DNA of 64,000 nt, from contig JALMGJ010000005.1 in the NCBI GenBank assembly GCA_023362775.1, positions 67,849,463 to 67,913,462 of the forward strand. The letters are read 5' to 3'. The position numbers and the translations under genes were made by a program. This DNA comes from Charina bottae (taxonomy: Eukaryota; Chordata; Lepidosauria; Squamata; Charinaidae). Shown in pieces: positions 11,985 through 21,799 of the stretch (its first letter is position 1; each line of letters begins with the position of its first letter). The notes beneath the pieces are model-generated. The model ran no database searches, was not told the DNA's origin, and worked only from the letters and a program-made list of their open reading frames with translations.

Positions 11985-12670
11985 ATGGGGCTTACTTTTG
12001 ATAAACATGAACAGAATTGTGCTGTAGCTGTTTCATAAATGGTATTTAAACTTACGTTTATGCTGGGAAGTTGCTGCTGAATTCAACTATTTTCCAATGA
12101 ACCCTCTCAGAATAGCTTTCCATGAACTACAAAGCCAGTTCAACGTCGCTCACTCCCAGATGAGGATATAGGATTGCAGACTTGAATTTAACTGTAGTTT
12201 ACTCAGTCCTCCTAAAATATTTTCCTTATCAACATGGTGATTTATAAGAAAGTGAACCACAGTTAGGCAGAAAGTAGAAGTAGGATGTTAATTCACTGAA
12301 TCAATTTTCATCACAAATATGACATTCTAATTATAATCCTATAATTCACGTTTCAATTTGCAAAAGATATTAAAGGCATTCCTTGGAGAAGCCACAGGCA
12401 TAGCAAACAGTTGACCTTAAATGAACTCTCCTTATCCTCTTGAAAAAACAAGCATTTTAGAGGGTGTATTTTAAAATAAATAAATAAATGGATTTGCATT
12501 TGTCTAATTGATTTTTCATTATCTTCCTTACTACTATCACAAAGTATAAATGCAACACCTTATTTTAGCTGAGAGATTGCATACTAAAGCCTGAAAGCCT
12601 TTCTATCTTATTAGATGTGTATGGGTGTAATTTGATTCTACAGCAGTATGAAAAGGCTGCTCTATACTAG
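11985..12670. other. No gene recognised
   Basis: AT-rich sequence with a short AAATAAATAAATAA tract near 12475-12487. No coding or repeat boundaries that can be supported. Confidence 0.4.
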
Positions 12671-12672
12671 AA

Positions 12673-12732
12673 TGCCAGTTTGGTGTAGTGGTTAAGGCCT
12701 CAGGCTAGAAACTGGGAGACTGTGAGTTCTAG
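12673..12732 (+). repeat. tRNA-derived SINE head (5' part)
   Basis: This is the head of the common SINE of this window: GCCAGTTTGGTGTAGTGG, GTTAAGGCCTCAGGCTAGAA and GAGTTCTAGTC, which carry the tRNA-derived A and B box-like segments. It breaks off after GTTCTAGTC and L2 sequence begins at once. The matching SINE tail lies about 1 kb downstream at 13726-13800. Confidence 0.8.
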
Positions 12733-13720
12733 TCGGTGTTGATCGGGGGCGAGAGGTCCTGCCCTCGACTCCTGCTTTGTAGGGTGCCGCAGGGGTTGGT
12801 GCTCTCTCTGCTCCTGTTTAACATCTACATGAAGCCGCTGGGTGAGATCATCCGTCACCGTGGGGTGAGATATCATCAGTATGCTGATGATACTCAGTTG
12901 TACATCTCTGCCCATGGTGAGTTAAGCGATGCTGCGACCGCCCTCTCCCGGTGCCTGGAGGCTGTTGAGGTCTGGATGGGAAGCAACAGGTTGAAGTTGA
13001 ACCCTGGCAAGACTGTGGGTTCAGGGTTCTTTGGTTTCCAGAGAATTACCATCTTTGGTCTTGGATGGGGTTGCATGGCCCCAGACAGACCCTGAGCGTA
13101 ACTTGGGGGTTCTCCTGGACTCACGACTCCTGCTCAAAGAGCAGGTGGCAGTCGTGGCCAGGAGAGCCTTTGCACAACTGCATGTTGTGCGCCAGCTACG
13201 CCCATTCCTGGACCAACAGGCCCTTCTCACAGTCACCCATGCCCTGGTCACCTCCCGTTTGGACTATTGTAATGCGCTCTACATGGGGCTGCCCTTGAAA
13301 AGTATCTGGAAGCTTCAACTGGTTCAAAATGCAGCAGCCCACATAGTTTTGCGCAAGCCTAGACTTGCGCATGTGTCACCTCTTTTGTGGGAGCTGCATT
13401 GATTGCCGATTTGCTTCCAGGTCCAATTCAAGGTGCTGGTTATCACCTTTAAAGCCCTACTTGGCTTGGGGCCAAGTTATTTGCATGACCGCCTTTTCCC
13501 AGTTATATCCACCCGGCCCACCAGACCGGGGAGGCAGGGCATGTTGCGGGTCCTTTCAGTTAGGGAGGTACATCTAGTGGGACTGAGGAAAAGGGCCTTC
13601 TCTGTAGTGGCTCCCTCCCTTTGGAACATCATTCCCCCAGATATAAGATTGTCCCCCTCCTAGCTCATGTTCCGGAAGGCCCTGAAGACGTGGTTCTGTC
13701 AACGGGCCTGGGGACCCCAA
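12733..13720 (+). pseudogene. L2/CR1-group LINE fragment (reverse transcriptase 3' half)
   Basis: Frames in this segment encode the later reverse-transcriptase motifs and C-terminus of an L2-like LINE. They include a VPQGLVLSLLLFNIYMKPLG block, the catalytic YADDTQLYIS motif (about 12881-12910), SRLDYCNALYMGLPL (about 13252-13295), a VSPLLWELHWLP-like segment and AFSVVAPSLWNIIPPDIR near 13600-13650. At least two frame changes (near 13035-13090 and 13400) and a stop disrupt it. The endonuclease and N-terminal RT are absent, so it is dead. The same family occurs antisense at 46490-48540. It sits between the head and tail of one SINE. Confidence 0.85.
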
Positions 13721-13725
13721 GCTGC

Positions 13726-13805
13726 TTCTCTCAGAGCCCTAGGAAGGAGGCAAGGGCAAACCACTCCCAAAATCTTGCCAGGAAAACTGCAGGGACTGGT
13801 GGACA
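13726..13805 (+). repeat. tRNA-derived SINE tail (3' part)
   Basis: TCTCTCAGAGCCCTAGGAAG, GCAAACCACT, ATCTTGCCAGGAAAACTGCA and GGGACT match the 3' half of the SINEs at 23752, 27102 and 61648. Together with 12673-12732 it forms a SINE whose central 40-odd bases are replaced by L2 sequence. Confidence 0.8.
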
Positions 13806-13841
13806 GCCTTCTGTAGACGGCCCTTTTCATCCTGCTATACA

Positions 13842-13972
13842 CAGTGTTTCTCAACCTTGGCCACTTTAAGATGTGTGGACTTCAACTCCCAGAATTCCCC
13901 AGGCAGCTGGCTGGGGAATTCTGGGAGTTGAAGTCCACACATCTTAAAAGTGGCCAAGGTTGAGAAACACTG
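13842..13972. mobile_element. Palindromic hAT MITE
   Basis: It starts CAGTGTTTCTCAACC and ends with the exact inverse. The arms are about 62 bp and meet at GGCAGCTGGCTGGGG. The sequence TGCTATAC lies just before and TGCTATAG just after, 7 of 8 matching. The downstream sequence is shared with the composite element at 59989-61312. Confidence 0.9.
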
Positions 13973-14312
13973 TGCTATAGAATCATATTATAGCACACAA
14001 CATTCTAAACTATGGTTTGTTTAGTTATGTTTTATTGACTAGGTTCAGAAAATGGGCTGAGTCATAAACTAAAAACACAGTGGGTGGGATTGCTCAATAT
14101 GCTAAGGCTAACCAAACCAAACACATAATGGGTTAATCGGATGTGGAATTCAGCCATTCAATGGGTTTGCAGCATGCACTAAACAATAAACCATGGTTTT
14201 AAAGCCACCACAGCTTGGTTCACATAATGTAACAAATCAAAGCCAAACCAATCATATTATAAGTATAGGATAACTACACTATGGGCTTAAAACAGGGTGA
14301 AAACCCCAACTG
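13973..14312. repeat. Unclassified repeat shared with the 60-kb composite transposon
   Basis: From TGCTATAGAATC onward this runs in near identity with 60098-60117, 60779-60994 and 61173-61290, ending around GAAAACCCCAACT. In the 60-kb copy the shared block is interrupted by two later insertions; here it is uninterrupted, so this copy shows the pre-insertion state. It has no coding content. The block is probably the interior of a long non-autonomous hAT element. Confidence 0.65.
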
Positions 14313-14606
14313 TAGTGAATTTGTGTCTTGATCTGATGTTTTAGAAATGTATCTGTTGAACATTTTTTCATTTCCAGCATCCATAGGGAACAAAAACCGC
14401 ATATACTAAATATGCAGGATTCCCATAATAGAGATGTGTTTTCTGTCATTTTGTCTAAGGAAGCCAAGATTTCTCCTCTCTTCAGCAGCAGAGTATTTGT
14501 TATTATTGTAGCCCTGGGTATGATATATCCAAGGGAACGTATTTGTTTTTGTTAGTCTTATTCTCTTGATGCTTGAGAACTGAGAGAAGTATTATTTAGC
14601 CTAACC

Positions 14607-14740
14607 CAGTGTTTTTCAACCTTGGCAAGTTTAAGATGTGTGGATTTCAATTCCCAGAATTCCCCAGCCACCATGCTGCCTGGGGAATTCTGGGAGTTGA
14701 AGTCCACAGATCTTAAACTTGCCAAGGTTGAGAAACACTG
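14607..14740. mobile_element. Palindromic hAT MITE
   Basis: It starts CAGTGTTTTTCAACC and ends GGTTGAGAAACACTG, with reverse-complement arms around a CCAGCCACCATGCTGCCTGG centre. Flanks GCCTAACC (14599-14606) and GCCTAGCC (14741-14748) match at 7 of 8 positions with TA in the middle. Confidence 0.9.
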
Positions 14741-14749
14741 GCCTAGCCT

Positions 14750-16430
14750 AATTCAAATCAAGAGAAAATAATGTTGAGAAACCTTGAGAAAAGGTAGAAC
14801 TAAAGGCCAATCAGGGAGAATAAAAACGGCGAAAGTGCATTATCTTGATACTACGGAAACAGTCTTCTATTCTGTTAACCTATACAGGACTTACCTGAGT
14901 TCATGGCTGGAAAAGACAGCCTTAAAAAAATTGGGGTACAATTCTCTGAGGAAGTCTGGGCAGAGGCATTTTGGCTGGAGTGTGTGTACAAGACAGGCTT
15001 AAGCGTTTTTATCTTGGGCCTCAACTTTCCAACTCTGACTGGACTGTGAAAGAAAGCCGTGTATGGAAAAGTATGGCTGACATCCAAAACCAACTCATCT
15101 GAAATTTGTTGCTAGATAAGGAAGTGCTGCAGTTATCTTTCTGACCAAGTAGCTTTCCATTCATAGGTGAAAAAGATTCACCATGAGCCTTTGTCCAAAC
15201 AGTGGGAGTTCACATGTAATGGAAAGATTGTGCCGTTGACTGAATAAATAAAATGAGAAATAGCTATGCTGAAAAAAAGGGGGGCAGGGAGAAAACCTAT
15301 CTGCAAACAGAAGCAGTCTGCTTTCTTCTGCACCCTCTCAATTATCACTCACAAAAACTTAGCAAGTTTATTTTAAACAAAGGTATCAAACGTAGAACTC
15401 ATATGATTTCATTTCTTTGCCCAAGATCATTATACCGCACTTTTCTACCATGCAAACTTTAAGATAAATGGTAAGTATTTTTTTACAGAACCAAAGCTAA
15501 ACTTCACTTACTTTATTATATATATCTGCACCAGTGTCCAGTCTTAATTCAATTTATTATTTCAGCCCTGCACCTGGAATGTGGGGTCTGAAAGTGGATC
15601 TCTCTGGGCGCAATCTGACAATCCGGCTCAATGTCCCTTAACCTGCTGCTCTTCAGTTGCAGGAGGCTGCAACTCTCAGCTCAATTTACTCTCACCATGG
15701 TTAGGAGGGATAACGGTTGGGATACTGGATGCCTAAATGTTCTCTTTCACACCATCTTGCTTTTGTTTCTCTTAATCATGTGAACTTTTGAAATAGTATT
15801 ATTGCAGCACTGCATCCTCTTTAAGCAATATCTTTGGTGCAACGTATAAAGAAAGAACAGCTGAGAATTGTACACCGTCAGAAAGAACCTCTTGTCCAAC
15901 TTAATGCTAAACTGGGAAAAAGAACTAAAAATGGCTCCTACATATTTTATCAAATAGTGTCAAGGCTAAACATCCTGAGCGGGAGCCAAGCGTTTGCTTC
16001 CTCTGACAGAAGGAGCTTCCATTGTGGGAGGAAGGCTTCCTCTGTTGGAAGATGACTTTTTCCGTTGGGGGAAAGAGACGCTCTTGGATGCTCTGGCCTG
16101 CCTTCACTTCCTGCCATGTGCTCCTTCGCTGTGGTGTTATATTCTGAAAGGCGAGAGCACAGTGTTCTACCACCATTGCCACATCCCTGAAAAGAATCCA
16201 CAGCAGGGCTGCCAGAGAGAGTCTGTCCATGTGGCTGGCAGGGCATTTGAGGAGCAATTCCAACTTCAAAACGGTTCTCTTTCGCCCGGCCATTCATGGG
16301 TCTGAAATGCACATCAAGGGCAGACACTGAAACAGGCAGAGGTCTGGTTTATACTTTGTGCTAAGCCTCTACTTGCTTTACTATGGAACGGGTTCTGTAC
16401 ATTGATTCATTATTTCTTAGTTCAGCTCAA
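14750..16430. other. No gene recognised
   Basis: Several overlapping frames of 100-125 codons occur on both strands near 15925-16330, but they share no motif with any family I know and look like chance openings in GC-richer DNA. A TTATATATAT tract lies near 15510. Nothing further can be supported. Confidence 0.45.
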
Positions 16431-16435
16431 ATATT

Positions 16436-16893
16436 ATTTTATTTATTTATTTTTATTTATTTTATTTTTATCCCGCCTTTATTGTTTTTATAAATAACTC
16501 AAGGCGGCGAACATACCTAATACACCTTCCTCCTCCTCTTTTCCCCACAACACCAACCCTGTGAGGTGAGTTGGGCTGAGGGACAGGGACTGGCCCAAGG
16601 TCACCCAGCCGGCTTTCATGCCTAAGGCGGGTCTAGAACTCAGTCTCCTGGTTTGCCATTGGCTCTTTCCTAGGGCTGAGAGACAGGGACTGGCCCAACG
16701 TCACCCAGCTGGCTTTCAGGCCTAAGGCGGGACTAGAACTCAGTCTCCTGGTTTGCCATTGGCTCTTTCCTAGGGCTGAGAGACAGGGACTGGCCCAAGG
16801 TCACCCAGCCGGCTTTCATGCCTAAGGTGGGACTAGAACTCACAGTCTCCTGGTTTCTAGCCCGTTGCCTTAACCACTAGATCAAAGTGGCTC
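16436..16893 (-). repeat. Multimeric tRNA-derived SINE with L2-type tail
   Basis: Read on the minus strand it starts with the SINE head (AGCCACTTTGATCTAGTGGT) and ends with GCCGCCTTGAGTTATTTATA, AAAGGCGGGATAAAAATA and A-rich repeats. The central module of about 105 bp (from GGAGACTGAGTTCTAG to GAGCCAATGGCAAACCA) is present three times in tandem. The junction AATGGCAAACCAGGAGACTG joins a segment of the BovB-tailed SINE type to the head of the next unit. The copy at 25330 has the same junction with two units; the one at 17957 has a single unit. Confidence 0.85.
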
Positions 16894-16929
16894 CACTTGG
16901 CTACCCACTTGGCACATGACTCAAGGTGG

Positions 16930-17240
16930 TGCACATTATCAGTACATAACCCACAATTATACATTTAATATCCATAAACCATGATTTGCAAGCCACAATG
17001 GCTGGCATCATATGACATGCTAAACTAAAATCACACGGTGGCTGACTACTACATCAAGTCTGAATGACTGAATTTACTTGCTGTCCTAAATCATGATTTA
17101 TTTAACCCTAATAGCCTATATGGACACAATACAATAGGTCATAAACAACCATAGTTTGCACATCATCAATTTTCTCAATAAGCTAAACCCAAATCAAACA
17201 AATATCATTGTGGCTTAGGAAGATGTACCAGACTGGTCAC
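16930..17240. repeat. Unclassified AACCATGG-type repeat, diverged
   Basis: Words such as ATAAACCATGATTTGCAAGC, CATGCTAAACTAAAATCACA, AAACCCAAATCAAACAAATA and CATTGTGGCTTAGGAAG recur in the order of the repeat at 11780 and 13973. It is old and gapped. No coding content. Confidence 0.4.
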
Positions 17241-17249
17241 AGCATGTTA

Positions 17250-17950
17250 GGAGCCCTTTTTAGAATTCAGTAATTGTATGAGTCCCCGGAAGCTGCAGAT
17301 CGTAATCTATCCACACCCCAGACCTCCACACGTTGATGGGGCAAGTCTGAAGAGCAGCTGAAACCACATTACACTTTGGAGTAATCACTGCATTATGATT
17401 AAGCTGTTTATTTTTAAAAACAGTGAGAATACGGAACAACCAGTGCCTTTAAAAAGAAACAGAAGACCTCAGATTATGGGGTCCTTTGGGTACTTGTTGA
17501 GGCTTCCAATTATGCTGGTCTACCTCAATACTCAATCAGCTTTGGTTTTCCTTAAATATACAGTATATTTCTAAAATAACAGGAGCTGACACAAGGATTA
17601 TTGCATTATTCAAAAGATATGAATTTCTGGTATAAATTAACTGTAGCACAAAAATGTGATTTAACACAGAGGCAAGAGATAATGTCAAGAGTTATTCAGG
17701 ACTACTTTATTTTATATAAGATTTTTCCTGATAAAAAGATGTTTTTCCTGATTAAAAAAATAAGATGTTTTGTGTAATAGCAAAATATTGAGAAAGGAAG
17801 AGACACTGACATATTTTATTCATGAAAAATGAAGTATTTCTGTATCAAAAGTCTCAGTAACTAAAGTTTGCCTAAAAAAAAAGAAGACTCAACATGAAAG
17901 CAAATTAACTATGGTTAAGGATCAACATTCATTCCTTCACTTTGGGAATT
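17250..17950. other. No gene recognised
   Basis: AT-rich sequence without open frames above chance length or visible repeat ends. Confidence 0.45.
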
Positions 17951-17956
17951 TGGGAG

Positions 17957-18206
17957 AGCCAGTTTGGTCCAGTGGTTAAGGTGCTGGGCTAGAAACCAGG
18001 AGTCTGTGAGTTCTAGTCCTGCCTTAGGCATGAAAGCCGGCTGGGTGACCTTGGGCCAGTCACTCTCCCTCAGCCCAACTCACCTCACAGGGTTGTTGTT
18101 GTGGGGAAAATAGGAGGAGGAAGGAGTATTAGGTATGTTAGCTGCTTTGAGTTATTTATAAAAATTATAAAGGCGGGATAAAACTTAAATAAATAAATAA
18201 ATAAAT
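17957..18206 (+). repeat. tRNA-derived SINE, L2-type tail, monomeric
   Basis: The head is GCCAGTTTGGTCCAGTGGTT and the body runs through GGGTGACCTTGGGCCAGTCA. The tail is TTGAGTTATTTATAAAAATT, AAAGGCGGGATAAAAC and (AAAT)n. This is the single-unit form of the subfamily multiplied at 16436 and 25330. Confidence 0.85.
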
Positions 18207-18639
18207 TTGATGAGAGGGCCATTGTGATAGACCATATCCTTTGCGTCAAAAGATGCCTTCAGTCCTCAGCATCTCCAAGTTGAACTGTGAAGGAAGTCTG
18301 CTTCAGATCCTTGAGAACTGATACCAATCAACCTAGATGATATCGAATCAATTAATTAAACATCTCCCCTTTGCTTCCCAGACGGCCATATTGCCACCAG
18401 GACCAGCAATATTGCTATCTGCAAGTAACAGGGAAAGCAAATCCTTTTATGAATTCATACAAAGATTGATTTAGGATGTTTTGCTCTTTTACATACATAA
18501 TAAAGGCGGGATAGAAATAAAATAAATAAATATATATATACATACCCATCATGCTAGTCAGAAAAAAAGAGTAAAAACAATAAGAGAGGAAATAAGCCAT
18601 GACATAGGAAAGAAAAGACGGAAGTACAGCTAAATCTAG

Positions 18640-19705
18640 TTTTCACTGACCTCTCCAGACCTTTCTGTTCTTGAGAACTACTTTTCCTTCCACCTTGCCT
18701 AGGTACCACTCCATACATGGTAATTTGTTCTTTAAACTTCCTGTTTTTCTCTTTATCAGGATCTCATCAATGTTATCCATGTTCAAAGTGTTCACCTTTC
18801 TCTCAACCCACCCACTCTTCCTTTGGGTATTTGTTTTGTGATTCAATCCTCATCATTCTCTCTATATGACTAAACCGCCCTTACGGGCTTAATTCATACT
18901 GATCATTCATCCATTTTTTTAACATCTCTCCAGTTAAACCATTCCGTTCCATTCTTCAACATATCATTAACACCTCCATACAAATCTCTAAAACAGAGCT
19001 TTCCAAACTGTGTGTCGCGACACAAAAGTGTGTTGCCACGCACAGCGTGGTGTGTCGCCACACCGACCGGAAGCGCCGCCGTGCACGCGCGCGCCACCAC
19101 ATGCCCCCCCGCGACGCCGCGCGCCCCCCTGCGCCGCCGCCGTGCACATGCGCGCCGCTGCATGTCCTCCTGTGTCACCGCCGCGCACGCGCGCCGCTGC
19201 CGCTACTCCGCCACCGCCGCTGCACCGCCGCTGGTGTGTCGCCAGCGGCGGAACTTTGGAAAGCCCTGCTCCAAAAAAACTCCTTCCAGCATTCTTTCAC
19301 TTCAGTTTCATCAGAAATCATTTCCTCACTTTTGTTCTTAATCCGCTCTGCTGGAGGTTCCTTGTTTATCCCTCTTCAAGTACTTCCAAAACATTTTTTT
19401 AAACTTTCATCAAAACTGTTCTGCATTTTCTTTACTTTTTTAGTTGTAATGGTTCCTTACTCTCCTTGACTCTATTCTTTGCAACTATTTCTCTATACAG
19501 TATATACGTTGTGCAATATCTTTCATTCTCACTTGCGCAGCAATCACTTTCTTATATAATTTTTCCTCATCTACAGGTTCTTTTACCTCATGGTTCCACT
19601 AAGGATCTTTTTTCATACTTTCCTTAAACATAACTCCACACTTCTGTGCTTTCTTGCTTCATCATAAGACTCCCTTTTGCTGCTTCCCCTTTCCTTTTTC
19701 ATTAA
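18640..19705 (-). pseudogene. Degenerate LINE-like fragment, interrupted by a hAT element
   Basis: Minus-strand reading gives fragments resembling the linker upstream of a LINE reverse transcriptase: a VKECWKE-like stretch, then FRDLYGGVNDMLKNGTEWFN (both sides of the hAT insertion at 18994-19268), and lysine-rich peptides toward 18646. No catalytic motif is left, and frames are broken throughout. A non-LTR retrotransposon is my best guess; the clade is not resolved. Confidence 0.35.
18994..19268. mobile_element. CpG-rich non-autonomous hAT element (275 bp)
   Basis: The left end is CAGAGCTTTCCAAACTGTG and the right end GGAACTTTGGAAAGCCCTG. Flanks CTCTAAAA (18986-18993) and CTCCAAAA (19269-19276) agree at 7 of 8 positions. 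The interior is extremely rich in CG dinucleotides, with many GCGCGC and CCGCCG words, and opens long but meaningless arginine- and alanine-rich frames on both strands. Confidence 0.85.
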
Positions 19706-20336
19706 GTGCTTAATGTTGTTCGTGTGTGTGCAGACCCACACCCAGCAGGGCACCACCCATGGAGACCCAGTTGGCCATTCTGGCTGAGCCAGATGTGGTT
19801 CCAGTCTAAGCAGGGGTTCTGGCCCCGAGCTGCCGTTATGGCATTTCAGTGTTGGGTCAAGGAAGACTTGTACCCTGTCCCCACTTGCACTTAACTATGG
19901 CACAATCATTGATCTCCCACCATTAGTCTCTGAATTAACTTTTGGTTTCTTCGTGTGAGGAAGAGAAGGGAGGGTCATTTGTTTTAAGTGTAGTCTGAAA
20001 CATATTTTTATCTTAAAATGCAGAAGGCACCCTTTTTCTCATTCCAGTGTCCAGTGTCATAATGAGAATAATGAGAAATGTTGAACTGGACTTTTCATAG
20101 CTTATTTGCTTCTTTTCCTGTATTTCTAAGCTTCAATCACTCCTCACCTCCCCGTGAAGTAAGATACCTGCTACTTGGTAGCTAGTATATTACAGTTCTC
20201 CTGTTTTATAAGACATACAGTAGTTAGTTGCACAATCATGGTCTGCCTCCTTCCTGACTGGGACTATTACCACTTGGGCGCTTTCCCATTTTTATTTTAT
20301 TCCCCACTTTATATCAACTCGATGCCCAAACAAGAT

Positions 20337-20349
20337 TTGGGGGGGGGGG
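20337..20349. repeat. Poly(G) tract
   Basis: A homopolymer run of guanines lies next to GCGCGACGGGG, just upstream of the Sauria SINE. It is a simple repeat and a likely site of sequencing or assembly error. Confidence 0.7.
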
Positions 20350-20381
20350 CGCGACGGGGATCAGTTTAAAAAAGTCAGACC

Positions 20382-20723
20382 TAAAGGTAAAGGTAAAGGT
20401 TCCCCCCACACATTTGTGCAGTTGTGTCCGACTCTAGGGGCCAGTGCTCATCTCCGTTTGTTAGCCGAAGAGCCAGCATTGTCCGAAGACACTTCCACGG
20501 TCATGTGGCTGGCATGACGCACACGGAACGCTGTTACCTACCCACCGAAGTGGTACCTATTCATCTACTTGCATTTGCATGCTTTCGAATTGCTGGGTTG
20601 GCAAGAGCTGGGGCGAGTGCGGGAGCTCACTTCGTCACGCGTGGCTAGGGATTCGAACCTCCGAACTTGCGATCTTCCGATCGACAAGCCTGGCATCTTA
20701 CCCACTGAGCCACCACGTCCCCC
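20382..20723 (-). repeat. Sauria SINE, near full length
   Basis: On the minus strand it has a tRNA-like head with box A (TGGCTCAGTGGGTAAGATGC) and box B (GGTTCGAATCCC). A core with GCATGCAAATGCAAGTAGAT follows, then the 3' tail GAGTCGGACACAACTG and ACCTTTACCTTTACCTTT. The GAGTCGGACACAACTG part matches the 3' end of the BovB at 53650. CAGACCTA lies on both sides (about 20376 and 20726). It would be transcribed by RNA polymerase III and moved by BovB proteins. Confidence 0.9.
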
Positions 20724-20734
20724 TACAGACCTAC

Positions 20735-21505
20735 AAAAACTCAGAATCTTACATTCCTGCTGCCGTGCCCTGATCGGTCAGTGCTTTCTGTGCTGGCTTG
20801 TAATGCATTTAAAGAGGATGCCTTGCCTGTAATGAATGGCACCCCTACAAATCAGGAAGAGACTAGCTGGAGGTGACTTAGAAGAGAGACAATAGAGACA
20901 GGATAGGGAACTGGTATAGACAGCAAATTTTAGACAAGTGCCATGGACGGAAATGCACGTTAACTCGTAATAGAAACAGACCCCAGTTGCAGGTAAAACC
21001 TTGCATAGTCCTTTATGAAGGACTTTTCAAATTCTTCAGAAACTCTGAAGAATTCTAAGACTCATCTAGCATTGATCCAAAATGAATACAAGCTGCATCC
21101 TTTTAAATGAATGATATTTTACTGGTGTCTAATTGAGCAGATAGCAGGATGCCAGGTGTGGAAACATCATCAGTCTTCCATAGCACCATGCAGCCACATA
21201 GAGGTTTCTTGTGGTAGAGGGATATCTGAGCACTTCAGATCTGCATCGGTGGGCTCCTCTATTGTTATTTGTGCTCAGTAGCTAAGCTGAGCTATTTTGG
21301 CCTCTACTGAGGTACATCCCAAACTGCACTTACTGCAAATTCCTTCTTAAGACACTAAATTCTGGAGAGCTGGTTTCCCATTGATGGGAACTCCCCATGT
21401 CACTCTGCCTACCAGCTCTTGGGCTCATTTCCCCATTTCTAGTATCTGTTCTGCTGTCGCATCTTCCTGAGATGCTATGATTTCAAAGGCAAGAGAGGGA
21501 TAACA
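20735..21505. other. No gene recognised
   Basis: Moderate GC content, no open frame with known motifs and no visible transposon ends. Confidence 0.45.
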
Positions 21506-21513
21506 CCTTAATG

Positions 21514-21790
21514 CAGTGCTTTCCAAAGTGCCGCCGTTGGTGACACATCAACGGCGGCGGTGGTGGCGGCAGCGGCGGCAGCCTCCGCTAAAACGCAGAA
21601 GCGCTGGTGTGCTGCTGCCATCGTCGCTGCCGCCGCCGCCATACGCCACCGTACGCACCGCGGCTGCCGCACGCGCCGCCGCGCCGCCACCGTGCACACC
21701 CCTGCCCCCGCTTACGCGTTGTGTTGCGGCACACCAAACTGTGTGTTGCGACACACTAAAGTGTCGCGACACCCAGTTTGGAAAGCTATG
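21514..21790. mobile_element. CpG-rich non-autonomous hAT element (277 bp)
   Basis: It is bounded by CAGTGCTTTCCAAAGTG at the left and AGTTTGGAAAGCTATG at the right. It has a perfect 8-bp duplication CCTTAATG (21506-21513, 21791-21798) with the central TA. The interior is a dense array of GCGGCGG/CCGCCGC words. It contains GTGTCGCGACAC, a short perfect palindrome also present in sister copies. Confidence 0.9.
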
Positions 21791-21799
21791 CCTTAATGG

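Noticed and set aside
15925..16327. Overlapping frames of 103-125 codons on both strands as a possible gene
   Set aside because: Mutually overlapping frames on opposite strands with no recognisable motif are more likely chance openings.
19010..19469. Overlapping arginine- and alanine-rich frames of 109-140 codons on both strands
   Set aside because: They lie over the CpG-rich hAT element and arise from its base composition and lack of AT-rich stop codons; they share no protein motif.
20383..20723. Functional tRNA gene, from the box A and box B motifs
   Set aside because: The motifs belong to the Sauria SINE head and no complete cloverleaf is present; the tail and target duplication identify a SINE.
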